A DNA stretch of 64,000 nucleotides, from contig CAVUYY010000015.1 in assembly GCA_963745775.1 (NCBI GenBank), forward strand, positions 1 through 64,000. The letters are read 5' to 3'. Numbering within the stretch: the stretch's first letter is position 1; every line of letters starts with the position of its first letter. Source of the DNA: Gaiellasilicea sp963745775. Its GTDB lineage: Bacteria > Actinomycetota > Thermoleophilia > Gaiellales > Gaiellaceae. The translations under genes and the position numbers were made by a program. Shown piece after piece: positions 37,083 through 45,826 of this stretch. The notes under the pieces are model-generated. The model searched no databases. It was given only the letters and a program-made list of their open reading frames with translations, and was not told the origin of the DNA.

Positions 37083-37491
37083 ATGTCGTCGAAGCGGTCG
37101 AAGGCTCTCTGGGTGGTGGCGGCGCTGCTCGCCGTGAATGCGGTGCTGCTGGCGGCCCAGCCCGGGTTCGCGCTCTCGAGCTCGCTCCCCCGCTCGCTCG
37201 GGCGGCTACTTCTTCGGGCCGAAGCTCGTGCGCGCCGAGGTGCTCGTCAAGGACGACGGCGCGCTGCACGACTACCGGATCGACCGCGGGGTGATCCGCG
37301 ACAAGAGCCCCGGCTCGCTGACCCTGCGCGAGCGCGACGCGACGGTCGTCACGATCGCGGTCGCTCCGAACGCGTCGATCTCGCTCAACGGCCGCTCGAC
37401 GTCGTTCTCGGCGCTCCGGCGCGGGATGGTCGCGACGGTCATCCGCGACGGCGATTCCCCGGCCGGCGAGGTTCGCGCCGCCGGCAGATGA
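37083..37491 (+). CDS. Small exported protein of the two-component operon, one indel
   Basis: An N-terminal signal or anchor (LWVVAALLAVNAVLLAAQPG), then after removal of one base near 37198 GGYFFGPKLVRAEVLVKDDG, LHDYRIDRGVIRDK and TLRERDATVVTIAVAP, ending with a short RGMVATVIRDG strand: a small beta-rich exported domain of about 135 residues. Not a named family. It overlaps the response regulator start by 4 bp (ATGA), so it may sense for or be an accessory of that system. Confidence 0.65.
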
Positions 37492-38171
37492 GTGCCGCGA
37501 CGCCGGGGGCGCAGCTCCTGCTCGTCGAGGACGAGGAGTCGATCGGCTCGCTCGTCAGCGCCTATCTGGAGCAGAGCGGCTACCGGATCGCGTGGGCCCG
37601 CACGGGAGAGGACGCGCTGCTCGACCTCGACCGGATCCGGCCGCGGCTCGTCATCCTCGACGTCGGCCTGCCGGGGCAGGACGGCTTCGACGTCTGCCGC
37701 GGGATCCGCGCCCGCTCGTCGGTTCCGATCGTGATGCTGACCGCGCGCGACGAGGAGGTCGACCGGGTCGCCGGGCTCGAGGTCGGCGCCGACGACTACG
37801 TGACGAAGCCCTTCTCGCCGCGCGAGCTTGCTGCGCGCGTGAAAGCCGTCCTCCGTCGCACCGAGCCCGCGCCGCAGCCGGCGAGGCTCGAGCTCGGCGA
37901 CGTCACGGTCGACACCGAGGCGCGCGAGGTCACGGTCGCGGGCGAGACCGTCGAGCTGACCGGCAAGGAGTTCGACCTGCTCGCCTACCTGCTCGACAAT
38001 GCCGGGATCGTCGTCTCGCGCGATCTCCTGCTCGACCGCGTCTGGGGCCTCTCCTATGCCGGCGGCACGCGCACGGTCGACGTGCACGTCGCGCAACTCC
38101 GCCGGAAGCTCGGCCGACCGGACGCGATCCGCACCTTCCGGGGGGCGGGCTACAAGGCCGTCAAGCCGTGA
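37488..38171 (+). CDS. OmpR-family response regulator
   Basis: A 227-residue regulator: receiver LLVEDEESIGSLV, phospho-Asp in LVILDVGLPGQDGF, K in DDYVTKPFSPREL; winged helix with LTGKEFDLLAYLLDN, LLLDRVWGLSYAGG and TVDVHVAQLRRKLG, ending GAGYKAVKP. It overlaps the upstream small gene and the downstream kinase by 4 bp each. The GTTTTAC 11-bp repeats flanking the operon are its likely targets. Confidence 0.92.
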   Translation: MSAATPGAQLLLVEDEESIGSLVSAYLEQSGYRIAWARTGEDALLDLDRIRPRLVILDVGLPGQDGFDVCRGIRARSSVPIVMLTARDEEVDRVAGLEVGADDYVTKPFSPRELAARVKAVLRRTEPAPQPARLELGDVTVDTEAREVTVAGETVELTGKEFDLLAYLLDNAGIVVSRDLLLDRVWGLSYAGGTRTVDVHVAQLRRKLGRPDAIRTFRGAGYKAVKP

Positions 38172-39511
38172 CGCTGCGGGCGCGCCTCTTCGCGGCGATC
38201 GGGCTCGTGGCGCTCCTCTCGCTCGTTCTCGCCCTCGCGATCGGCGCGATCCTCACCCGCCGAGCGGTCGAGCGGAACACGCTCAGGGACGTCTCGGCCC
38301 AGTTCGACCTCCTCGTCGAGCGCGAGCGCGAGGCGATCCTCCCCTTCTCGCGGCTGAAGTCGCTGCAGGTGTTCCTCGAGCGCCAGGACGAGCGCGTCGT
38401 CCAGGTTCCGCTCGACGGCTCGTCGCCGCTCCTGCCGCCGGAGCGCGCGGCCGAGCTCCGCCGCGGCGCGCGGCTCGACGGGACGCTCGAGAGCGACGGC
38501 ACGCGCTACCTCTACGCCGCCCGGCTCGTGCGCGGCAAGGGCTTCGTGCTCCTGCGGCCGGCGAGCTCGACGAACTCCGCTTGGCGGCCGCACATCGAGG
38601 GGCTGATCATCGCCGCGCTCGTCACGGCGGCACTCGCGGCGCTGATCGCGTTCCTGCTCGCGCGGGCGATCGCGAGGCCGGTTCGCCGCGTGGCCGAGGC
38701 GACGCGCGGGCTCGCAGATTCCGCCGACGAGCCGCAGCTCGTCCCGGTCGAGGGCCCGCGCGAGCTGGCGCTCCTCGCCGAGAGCTTCAACGAGGTCGCC
38801 GTCCAGCTCGCGAAGGCACGCGAGGCGGAGCGCGCGTTCCTGCTCTCGGTCAGCCACGAGCTGAAGACGCCGCTGACCGCGATCCGCGGCTACGCGGAGG
38901 GGCTGCGCGAGGGCGTGCTCCCTGCGGACGAGGCCGCGGCGGTCATCGTTCGCGAGTCGCTGCGGCTCGAGCGGCTCGTCGGAGACGTGCTCGATCTCGC
39001 CCGGATGCGCAAGGCCGAGTTCAGCGTCCGGCGCGACCGGATCGACCTGCGCGCGACCGCACTCGATGCGCTCCGCCGCTACGAGGCCCAGGCGCGCGAG
39101 TTCGGAGTGGCGCTCGAGGTCGCCGGAACGGACGAGGCGCCGGCGATCGGCGATGCGGATCGCACGCTCCAGATCCTCTCGAACCTGGTCGAGAACGCGC
39201 TGCGGCTGACCCCGGCCGGTGGCTCGGTTCGCATCCACGCGCTGCCCGGCGAGCTGCGAGTCGAGGACACCGGCCCGGGCCTCCAGGCCGAGGAGCTCGA
39301 GCGCGCCTTCGAGCGCTTCTACCTCTACTCCCGCTACGGCCGCGAGCGTCCGGTCGGAACCGGGCTCGGCCTCGCGATCGTCAAGGAGCTCGCGACGGGG
39401 ATGGGCGGCTCGGTCGAGGCTGCGAGCTCGCCGGGCCGGCAGACGGTCTTCACGGTCCGGCTTCCGCACGCACCCGCGACACGGGCCGCCGGCGACCTCG
39501 CGCGCGTCTGA
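38168..39511 (+). CDS. Membrane sensor histidine kinase of the second two-component system
   Basis: A 447-residue kinase: TM1 at residues ~7-30, an external sensor of ~115 residues, TM2 at ~147-170, HAMP, HisKA with LLSVSHELKTPLTAIRGYA (His near 233), and HATPase with SNLVENALRLTP, DTGPGLQAEELE and GTGLGLAIVKEL. It starts with GTG overlapping the regulator stop. The external domain is not recognisable. Confidence 0.92.
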   Translation: MTLRARLFAAIGLVALLSLVLALAIGAILTRRAVERNTLRDVSAQFDLLVEREREAILPFSRLKSLQVFLERQDERVVQVPLDGSSPLLPPERAAELRRGARLDGTLESDGTRYLYAARLVRGKGFVLLRPASSTNSAWRPHIEGLIIAALVTAALAALIAFLLARAIARPVRRVAEATRGLADSADEPQLVPVEGPRELALLAESFNEVAVQLAKAREAERAFLLSVSHELKTPLTAIRGYAEGLREGVLPADEAAAVIVRESLRLERLVGDVLDLARMRKAEFSVRRDRIDLRATALDALRRYEAQAREFGVALEVAGTDEAPAIGDADRTLQILSNLVENALRLTPAGGSVRIHALPGELRVEDTGPGLQAEELERAFERFYLYSRYGRERPVGTGLGLAIVKELATGMGGSVEAASSPGRQTVFTVRLPHAPATRAAGDLARV

Positions 39512-39513
39512 GC

Positions 39514-39535
39514 GTTTTACGCGCGTTTTACGTTC
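39514..39535 (+). promoter_or_regulatory. GTTTTAC direct repeat before the RTX-like gene
   Basis: GTTTTACGCGC and GTTTTACGTTC are consecutive 11-bp units (39514, 39525), the spacing expected for a head-to-tail OmpR-family dimer. The site lies just after the kinase stop and 69 bp before the RTX-like gene, suggesting that the neighbouring regulator controls it. Confidence 0.6.
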
Positions 39536-39603
39536 GGCGAACGGCTGGCTGACAGGCGATGGAAAGGATGCGCTCGTCAGCTCGAACTACGAAGGGATTT
39601 GGA

Positions 39604-40170
39604 ATGAAGAGCACGAGAACGATCGTCGGAGCGCTTGCCGCACTCGCGCTGCTCGTCGTGACCGGCGCGGCGCTCGCGCACAGCGTCACGTCGATCAAGG
39701 GCACGAGCGGTAACGACACGCTCACCGGCACCTCGGAACGCGATCGGATCGTCGCGCTCGCCGGGGACGACACGGTCAACGCCGGCGACGGCAACGACCG
39801 CGTCCACGGGAACCGCGGCAAGGACACCCTGAACGGCGAGGGCGGCAACGACCGCATCCTCGGCGGCGCCGACGACGACACGCTCAACGGCGGCGACGGG
39901 AACGACCATCTCCGCGGGCGCCGCGGCAACGACACGGTCGACGGCGGCAACGGCAACGACGTGATCTGGGTCGGGCGCGGCGCCGACGTCCAGAACGGCG
40001 GCGACGGCGACGACAAGCTGCACGCGCTCGCCGACGACGACGAGCTGGACAAGATCGACTGCGGCTCCGGCAAGGACACCGTCTGGCTGAACAGCAAGGA
40101 GAGCGACTCGCACACGAACTGCGAGATCGTCAAGACGGTCACGATCACGACCGACGGCGGCGACGACTAA
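39604..40170 (+). CDS. Secreted RTX-type calcium-binding repeat protein
   Basis: A 188-residue protein with a clear signal peptide (TIVGALAALALLVVTGAALA) followed by about ten nonapeptide-like repeats of the type GGxGND-x-(L/I/V): SGNDTLTG, GGNDRILGG, GGDGNDHLRG, GGNGNDVIWV. Such repeats form a calcium-stabilised parallel beta roll. The C terminus holds two cysteines (IDCGSG, TNCEIV). Short and simple compared with RTX toxins, it may be a small surface protein. AAGGGA precedes the ATG. Confidence 0.87.
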   Translation: MKSTRTIVGALAALALLVVTGAALAHSVTSIKGTSGNDTLTGTSERDRIVALAGDDTVNAGDGNDRVHGNRGKDTLNGEGGNDRILGGADDDTLNGGDGNDHLRGRRGNDTVDGGNGNDVIWVGRGADVQNGGDGDDKLHALADDDELDKIDCGSGKDTVWLNSKESDSHTNCEIVKTVTITTDGGDD

Positions 40171-40187
40171 GGGGGAGGCCGAGCCGA

Positions 40188-40216
40188 GGAGCCGGGGGCG
40201 TCCTGCCTCCGGCTCC
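40188..40216. terminator. Bidirectional hairpin between RTX-like and formyltransferase genes
   Basis: A 12-bp stem with one mismatch (GGAGCCGGGGGC / GCCTCCGGCTCC) and a 5-nt loop fills the 46-bp gap between two convergent genes and ends at the base before the formyltransferase stop. Confidence 0.65.
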
Positions 40217-41081
40217 CTAGGGCTCACCGGGCAGCGGCTCCGTCTCGACGAGCCAGATCGGCCCGTCGCCGCACTCCACGCGGCGCGAGCCGTCGCCGGG
40301 GTCGCGCAGGCTCGTTCGAACGAGCCGGACGCGCTCGCCGTCGAGCTCCGCGACCGGAGCGACGAGCTTGCTCATCCCGAGCATCAGGTTCCAGGCTCGT
40401 ACCTGGTCGTGGATCCTCCGGGCCGGCTGCGACCAGTCCACGCGCACGTAGTCGTCGTCCTCGAAGTGGCCGGCCCAGCTCGCGCCCTCCTCCGGCTGCG
40501 GATCGCCCGGGATCGCCGGCCGCGACCCGCTCGAGCACGCCCGGGAGGAGACCCAACGCCGCCGCGCCGATCTTCGGGCCGATGTCCGTGATCAGGAAGT
40601 CGTCGTCCTCGATCGGGATCGACGTCTGCGCGAGGATCCCGCCGGTGTCGAGCTCGGCGTCCATCCGGTGCCAGGTCACCCCGAAGCGGCCGTCTCCTTC
40701 GCGCAGCGCCCACGAGAGCGGGATCGGGCCGCGGTGACGCGGGAGGAGCGCTGGGTGGAGGTTGATCGACCCGAGCGGGGCGACGTCGAGGGCGGCCTGG
40801 GGCAGCTTCCACGGGAAGGCCCAGCACATCATCAGGTCGGGCCTGAGCGCTCGCAGCAGCGGCTCCACCGACCATTTGTCCCTGGCGAAGAGGAGATCGA
40901 GCCCGTCCGGAACGGTCGCGTCGCCGAGGATCAGGTCCGGCGGTCGCTCCCTCAGCGCCCGCGCGGTGACGACCCCCACCGGCTCGTGGCCGAGGTCACG
41001 CAACACCGACACGAGCCGCTCGACGATGGGCGGCAACATCGAGACGATCGCGATCCGCCAGGGCTCAGCTGCGGCCACCAC
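40217..41081 (-). CDS. Formyltransferase-family protein (Fmt/ArnA-like fold), one indel
   Basis: The core shows LRPDLMMCWAFPWKLP, then the formyltransferase active-site block GSINLHPALLPRHRGPIPLSWAL with the N-x-H pair, and TWHRMDAELDTGGILAQ. One extra base near 40510 shifts the frame; corrected, the C terminus is EEGASWAGHFEDDDYV and WSQPARRIHDQVRAWN. About 287 residues, slightly shorter than Met-tRNA formyltransferase, so it may act on a sugar or amino acid instead; a housekeeping Fmt may lie elsewhere. Confidence 0.78.
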
Positions 41082-41101
41082 CGCAGGCTATCGTCGGCCT
41101 C

Positions 41102-41660
41102 GTGCCCGCGCACCTCGTCTACTTCGCCGCTCTCAGCCTCGACGGCAGGATCGCCGGACCGGACGCCGACCTCTCGTTCCTGCAGACCCTGACCGGCGCC
41201 GAGAACGACTACGAGGCCTTCTTCGCGGACGTCGACTCGCTGGTCATGGGCGCGGAGACGTGGGCGTTCATGGTTCGTCACGGCTCCTGGCCGTACGGCG
41301 CCAAGCCGACCTGGATCGTCACGCATGCCGAGTCGCTCGAGCCGCTCGAAGGAGCGGTCGTCGAACGGTTCGCCGGCGACCTCGCCGAGCTGGTTGCCCT
41401 CCTCGACGAGCGCGGCCTCGAGCGCACCTGGCTCGTGGGCGGCGGCGACATCGCAGGCCAGCTCCTCGCCCACGACCTGCTCGACGAGCTGATCCTCACC
41501 GTCGCGCCGACGCTCGTCGGCCGCGGGCCCGGCCCTCGCAGACGGCGCCTTCCCGCTCCGCCGCTTCGAGCTCACGGGGTTCACGCGCTTCGGCGACGAC
41601 GGCGTCCGGCTCGAGTACCGGCGCGCCGCTAGGAATCCTCGCGCACCCGGCCGCGTTTGA
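41102..41660 (+). CDS. Dihydrofolate reductase-like (RibD C-terminal) reductase, one indel
   Basis: Opens HLVYFAALSLDGRIAGPDAD, the typical RibD_C start, followed by DSLVMGAETWAFM, TWLVGGGDIAGQLL and LDELILTVAPTLVGRG. One extra base near 41535 diverts the frame; corrected, it ends ALADGAFPLRRFELTG and VRLEYRRAA with a stop at 41660. NADPH-dependent reductase of unknown substrate. It is divergent from the formyltransferase with a 20-bp gap. Confidence 0.8.
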
Positions 41661-41674
41661 GAGTCCACTCGCGC

Positions 41675-42953
41675 ATGCCGACCCCAGCCTCGATCCAACG
41701 CACGTACCTGATCCTGCTCCTCGGCAACACGCTCGCGGCGTCGTTGATCTGGGGGATCAACACGATCTTCCTGCTCGACGCGGGGCTCTCGAACCTCGAG
41801 GCGTTCACCGCGAACGCGTTCTTCACTGCGGGCATGGTCGTCTTCGAGGTGCCGACGGGGATCGTCGCGGACACGATCGGCCGCCGCGTCTCGTACCTCC
41901 TCGGCACCGTCACGCTGGCGGTGACGACGCTGCTCTACGTCGTCCTCTGGATGGTGGAGGCGCCGTTCTGGCTGTGGGCGATCGTCTCGATGCTCCTCGG
42001 CCTCGGCTTCACCTTCTTCTCGGGCGCGGTGGAGGCGTGGCTCGTCGACGCGCTGGCCGCAACCGGCTTCGAGGGCAGCCTCGAGTCCGTCTTCGGGCGG
42101 GGCCAGATCGTCATGGGGGCGGCGATGCTGACGGGCTCGGTGGCCGGCGGCTACATCGCCCAGGCGACGAACCTGGGCGTCCCCTTCGTGCTGCGCGCGG
42201 TCGTCCTCGTCGTGATGTTCGTGCTGGCGTTCGTCCTGATGCGAGACCTCGGCTTCACGCCGGTGCGGGGGGCCGGCGTCGCGCGCGGGATGCGGCGGAT
42301 CTCCAGCGCCTCGATCGAGTACGGCTGGCGCGTGCCCGCAGTGAAGTGGGTGATGCTCGCCTCGCCGTTCACCGCGGGAGTCGGGATCTACGCGTTCTAC
42401 GCCCTGCAGCCGTATCTGCTCGAGCTCTACGGCGATCCGGAGGCGTACGGGATCGCCGGCCTCGTCGCGGCGATCGTGGCCGGCGCTCAGATCCTCGGCG
42501 GGATCGCGGCGCCCTGGATCAGGAAGCTCTTCGCCTGCCGGACGACGGCGCTGATGGCCGCGATCGCCGCGAGCGCGCTCACCCTCGCGCTGATCGGCAT
42601 CCTCGACAACCTCTGGGCCGTGATCGCCCTGATCGCGGTCTGGGGCTTGCTCTGGTCGGCCTCGACTCCGATCCGCCAGGCCTACCTGAACGGCCTGATC
42701 CCGTCGCAGCAGCGGGCCTCGATCCTCTCCTTCGACTCGATGCTGGGCTCGACAGGCGGAGTCGTCGCCCAGCCGGTGCTCGGCCGCGCGGCGGACGTCT
42801 GGGGCTATCCGGGCTCGTACCTGCTCGGCGCCGGGCTCTCGGCGCTCGCGCTGCCCTTCGTCTACCTCTCGCACCGCCAGCACGAGCCGGCCGACTACAT
42901 GGTCGGCCCGCCCCCACCGGTCGAGCCGACAGCAGGCCGCCGCGCAGACGTGA
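41675..42953 (+). CDS. MFS transporter, 3' end disturbed
   Basis: A 12-TM protein starting RTYLILLLGNTLAASLIWG, with the loop motif GIVADTIGRRVSYLLG. The frame does not stop where the membrane part ends but runs on into the next gene through a hairpin. One extra base near 42945 would let it stop at TGA 42951-42953, 12 bp before that hairpin, giving about 425 residues. This end is inferred. Substrate unknown. An ATG at 41675 is preferred to TTG 41657. Confidence 0.78.
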
Positions 42954-42964
42954 AAATGGGACGG

Positions 42965-42991
42965 GTGGGGCCGGGACATCACCGGCCCCAC
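42965..42991 (+). terminator. Perfect 10-bp hairpin after the MFS gene
   Basis: GTGGGGCCGG and its exact complement enclose a 7-nt loop (GACATCA), followed by a pyrimidine-rich tail. It supports the inferred MFS stop at 42953 and marks the boundary to the sigma-factor gene. Confidence 0.75.
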
Positions 42992-43104
42992 TCGTCGTCT
43001 CCCCCACCTGATAGATGCGCGAGGAGCGCGGAGCTTGCGCGGCCAGATGTAAGGAGTTTGTGCGAGCGCGTGAGGGAGTGCCCCTATGGGGCATCTTTCC
43101 TATC

Positions 43105-44448
43105 GTGGCGACCACCGCGACCGGGATCCGCGCTGCGCGCGAGCTGGACGAGCTCTACCGCGCCCACGCGGCCGAGGTCTATCGCTACGCCTACGCCGTC
43201 CTCGGCAACGCGGCGGACGCGGAGGACGTCATGCAGACGACCTTCGTCAACGCTTTGCGCGCGCTCGAGCGGGGCGAGAAGCCGCGCAAGCCCACGAACT
43301 GGCTGATCACGATCGCCCACAACCTGATCCGGCAGCGCTTCCGGCAGCAGCAGTCGAGGCCGCACGAGGTCGAGCTCGACCGCGACATCGCCTCCTTCGA
43401 GGCCGACGACGACGGGCCGTCGATCGACGATCTCGTTCGCGCGCTCCAGCGGATCCCGCCCACCCAGCGCGAGGCGCTCGTCCTCCGCGAGCTGGAAGGT
43501 CGCTCCTACAAGGAGATCGCCTCGATCCTCGACGTCTCGCCCACCGCGCTCGAGACGCTGATCTTCCGCGCCCGGCGCTCGCTCGCCGAGGAGCTCGAGA
43601 ACCTCGTCACGTGCGACCGCGCGGAGCTCGCGCTCTCGCAGCAGACCGATGGCCGGCTGGGCCGGAAGGAGCGCAAGCGGCTCGTCGCGCATCTGGACGA
43701 GTGCCCGAGCTGCGCGCGAGTCGCGGCGGCCGGGATGAAGCGCCGGCGCGCCTTCAAGGGGCTCGCGATCCTGCCGCTTGCCGCTCTCGCTGACACTCTT
43801 CAAGGGCGCGCCGAGCGCGTCCGCGGCGGTCGGGCTCTCCGCGATCGGCGGCGGCGCGGCGGTCGGCGGTGGCGCGGTCGGTGGTGGCGTGCGCGGCGAA
43901 GGTCGCCGATCGCGGTCGTCGCGGTCACGGTCGCCGGCGGCGCGGGCTACGAGGGCGTCCAGCAGACCAGGGAGCCGGCGACCCCGGCGAAGGCCGTTGC
44001 CGCGAAGGTCGCTCCCGCCAAAGGTGCGTCCGCGAAGACCGTCGCGGCGAAGGTGGCTCGCGTGAAGCAGCTTCCGGGGAAGGTCGCCGCGAAGAAGGCG
44101 GATCACGCCAAGGCGAAGGTCGCGAAGGCCGCGGCGAAGGCGGACACGGCGACGAAGCGCGCTCGCACGCCTGTGCCGACCGGTCGTCCCGCCACCTCGC
44201 GCTCGGAGACGGCGAAGCTGCCCGGGAACAACGGCCGCGACGAGTCCGCTCCGGGACTGAAGAAGGCACTCGGCAAGACGAAGCGACCGCTCGAAGGCGA
44301 GGCGGAGCCCGGCAAGAGCGCAATCGCGAAGCTGCGCCCGCGCCCGGCCGCGAAGCCGCTCCGCGAGCAGCCGGTGCGAGCGAAGGTCGCGAAGCCGAAG
44401 CCGCGCAAGCTCGCCCCGCTCGACCGCGGACGAGCGCCCAAGAACTAG
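43105..44448 (+). CDS. ECF sigma factor fused to a zinc-finger/TM segment with a Lys-rich tail, three indels
   Basis: Sigma region 2 (RELDELYRAHAAEVYRYAY, DAEDVMQTTFVNAL) and region 4 (PTQREALVLRELEGRSYKE, then SPTALETLIFRARRSL) are followed in the same chain by a zinc-finger-like H-x3-C-x2-C (HLDECPSCARV). Next, after indels near 43785, 43890 and 43905 are corrected, comes a Gly-rich hydrophobic stretch (SAIGGGAAVGGGAVGGG, then IAVVAVTVAGGAG). The last ~160 residues are Lys/Ala/Pro-rich. The start is uncertain: GTG 43105, with ATG 43015 and GTG 43060 in frame. Confidence 0.78.
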   Translation: MATTATGIRAARELDELYRAHAAEVYRYAYAVLGNAADAEDVMQTTFVNALRALERGEKPRKPTNWLITIAHNLIRQRFRQQQSRPHEVELDRDIASFEADDDGPSIDDLVRALQRIPPTQREALVLRELEGRSYKEIASILDVSPTALETLIFRARRSLAEELENLVTCDRAELALSQQTDGRLGRKERKRLVAHLDECPSCARVAAAGMKRRRAFKGLAILPLAALADTLQGRAERVRGGRALRDRRRRGGRRWRGRWWRARRRSPIAVVAVTVAGGAGYEGVQQTREPATPAKAVAAKVAPAKGASAKTVAAKVARVKQLPGKVAAKKADHAKAKVAKAAAKADTATKRARTPVPTGRPATSRSETAKLPGNNGRDESAPGLKKALGKTKRPLEGEAEPGKSAIAKLRPRPAAKPLREQPVRAKVAKPKPRKLAPLDRGRAPKN

Positions 44449-44518
44449 CGCTTCCGTCCCGCTCGATCCCGTCCGGTGCGCGCGCGAGGATGCGCCGCAA
44501 CTCGGACGAAGGAGGGTC

Positions 44519-45170
44519 ATGCGGCAAGAGCCGGAGCGCTGGGCGCTCTACACAGGCGTGGTTGCGGTCGTTCTCTGGATCGTCGGGATCTTCGTGGTCG
44601 AGTCCGGGGCCGTCCCCGACGAGAACGCGACCGACGCGGACTACCTCGCCCACTACCAGGCGGACGACAGCAGCATCCTGATCGGGAGCTGGATCTTCAT
44701 GGTCGGCTGCCTCGCGTTTCTCTGGTTCGCAGTCGTGCTCTGGCGCAGGCTCGCCGACGCGGAGATGGGCTCGCGGATGTACTCGAACGTCGCGTTTGTG
44801 GGCGCGGTCGCGACCGGAGCGTTCGCATTGCTCAGCACGGGTCCGGACGTCGCGGCGGCTATCCAGGAGGACGACCTCAGCGGCGTCCGCAGCAGGGTCG
44901 ATGCAGGTGCTCGGCGACGCGTTCTTCGTAGGGGCGGAGCTGACCGCGATCCTGCTGATGCTCGGAGCCGGGATGGTGGCGCTGCGCACGGGCGTGTTCC
45001 CGAAGGCGTGGGCGTGGTTCAGCTTCTTCCTCGCGCTTGTCCTCGTGATCGGCCCGATCGGCTGGGCGGCGCTGCTCTTCGGGCTCCCGATCTGGATCCT
45101 CGGAACGACGTTCTTCCTCGTTCGGCGGCGAGCGACGACTGCCGCAGAGCCGTCCGCGCCACGCGCGTAG
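44519..45170 (+). CDS. Six-TM membrane protein, unknown function, one indel
   Basis: Strong GAAGGAGGG site before the ATG. Hydrophobic helices: LYTGVVAVVLWIVGIFVV, ILIGSWIFMVGCLAFLWF and VAFVGAVATGAFALL, then after removing one base near 44898 ELTAILLMLGAGMVALR, AWFSFFLALVLVIGPIGW and LLFGLPIWILGTTFFL. About 216 residues; similar to small actinobacterial membrane proteins with no assigned role. A strong hairpin follows 10 bp after the stop. It is 70 bp downstream of the sigma fusion. Confidence 0.7.
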
Positions 45171-45180
45171 CCGGGATCGA

Positions 45181-45212
45181 GAGCGGGAGGCGGCGGCGAC
45201 CGCCTCCCGCTC
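45181..45212 (+). terminator. Perfect 13-bp hairpin
   Basis: GAGCGGGAGGCGG and its exact complement with a 6-nt loop directly after the membrane-protein stop. It separates that gene from the leader-like region starting at 45231. Confidence 0.78.
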
Positions 45213-45312
45213 GACTATCGAAGCGATGTCTTGACAACGCAGGAGCGAGTCGGCATCATGGTTGACTTCAACCGGCCGAATTACCGGCCATCCGATCCGA
45301 AAGGAGGTCAGA

Positions 45313-45357
45313 TTGTCTCAAAACATCTTCCGCGTCTGGCCTCCGCTCACGGCCTAG
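45313..45357 (+). CDS. 14-codon leader-like sORF
   Basis: TTG at 45313 sits 6 nt after AAAGGAGG, one of the strongest ribosome sites in the window, and encodes MSQNIFRVWPPLTA before TAG. It contains a Pro-Pro pair and is followed 14 bp later by a hairpin (45372-45390). This is the geometry of an attenuation leader peptide, but no regulated structural gene is obvious beyond the small basic protein. A chance frame is possible. Confidence 0.4.
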   Translation: MSQNIFRVWPPLTA

Positions 45358-45371
45358 CCAGCGCCGTCCCC

Positions 45372-45390
45372 GGAACCGCACCTCGGTTCC
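45372..45390 (+). promoter_or_regulatory. Small hairpin after the leader sORF
   Basis: GGAACCG-cacct-CGGTTCC, a 7-bp perfect stem with a 5-nt loop. Together with the preceding sORF it could act as an attenuator or a ribosome-dependent switch. Confidence 0.4.
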
Positions 45391-45583
45391 TCCACTAGTC
45401 GCAGCTCAGCCGCCTCGACCTTCTGAAGCGCTTGATCATGCGACTGCCGCTATCCCGCGGTCACAACACGACGCGCCCTCGGGCGCCAGCAACCAATCCG
45501 TAACGGAAGGAGAAATCGCGCCGTGATTTCCAGGCTCGATATCGACAGCACCGCCACTTCGATGCGATTCGAAAGGAGGAATC

Positions 45584-45757
45584 ATGCTCGGTCACGAACC
45601 CGAAATTGCCCGTCTGCTGCACCGTGAGCACACGGAGCGTCTCACCCGTGCCGCCCGCCGGCCTGCGACGCCCGCACCTGGCCCCGCAGCCCAAGAGTTG
45701 GCACGCCGCAAGCGTCGCATCGGCCTCGCTCACCTGCATCTGCGAGCCCGTGTCTAG
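45584..45757 (+). CDS. Small basic protein (57 aa)
   Basis: ATG preceded by GAAAGGAGG at ideal spacing. The product begins MLGHEPEIARLLHREHTERL, continues through a Pro/Ala linker and ends in a strongly basic, His-containing stretch (ELARRKRRIGLAHLHLRARV). Arg/His-rich, no cysteine, no TM. The RLL-x3-E/H-x3-RL pattern recurs in the 70-aa protein at 52396. Possibly nucleic-acid binding; not a named family. Confidence 0.55.
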   Translation: MLGHEPEIARLLHREHTERLTRAARRPATPAPGPAAQELARRKRRIGLAHLHLRARV

Positions 45758-45826
45758 CCGCCGCGGCTCACCGCCCGCCCGGGGCTGACCGACTTCCACG
45801 GTCGATCAGCTCCGGGCGCGCCTCGT

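Larger units (their letters stand above)
45213..45583 (+). other. Leader region upstream of the small basic protein gene
   Basis: About 370 bp between a terminator and the 57-aa gene. It holds a -35-like TTGACA (45231) with a weak -10-like CATCAT 17 bp later (45254), a spaced CCGGCC repeat, a 14-codon reading frame with a strong ribosome site, a small hairpin, and a second overlapping frame (GTG 45523 behind GGAAGGAG). It looks like a structured 5' leader rather than empty spacer. Confidence 0.45.

Noticed and set aside
39604..40170. Short tandem DNA repeats in the RTX-like gene as a CRISPR or minisatellite
   Set aside because: The periodicity is 27 bp with varying bases and encodes Gly/Asn/Asp nonapeptides under an intact frame, so it is protein-level repetition.
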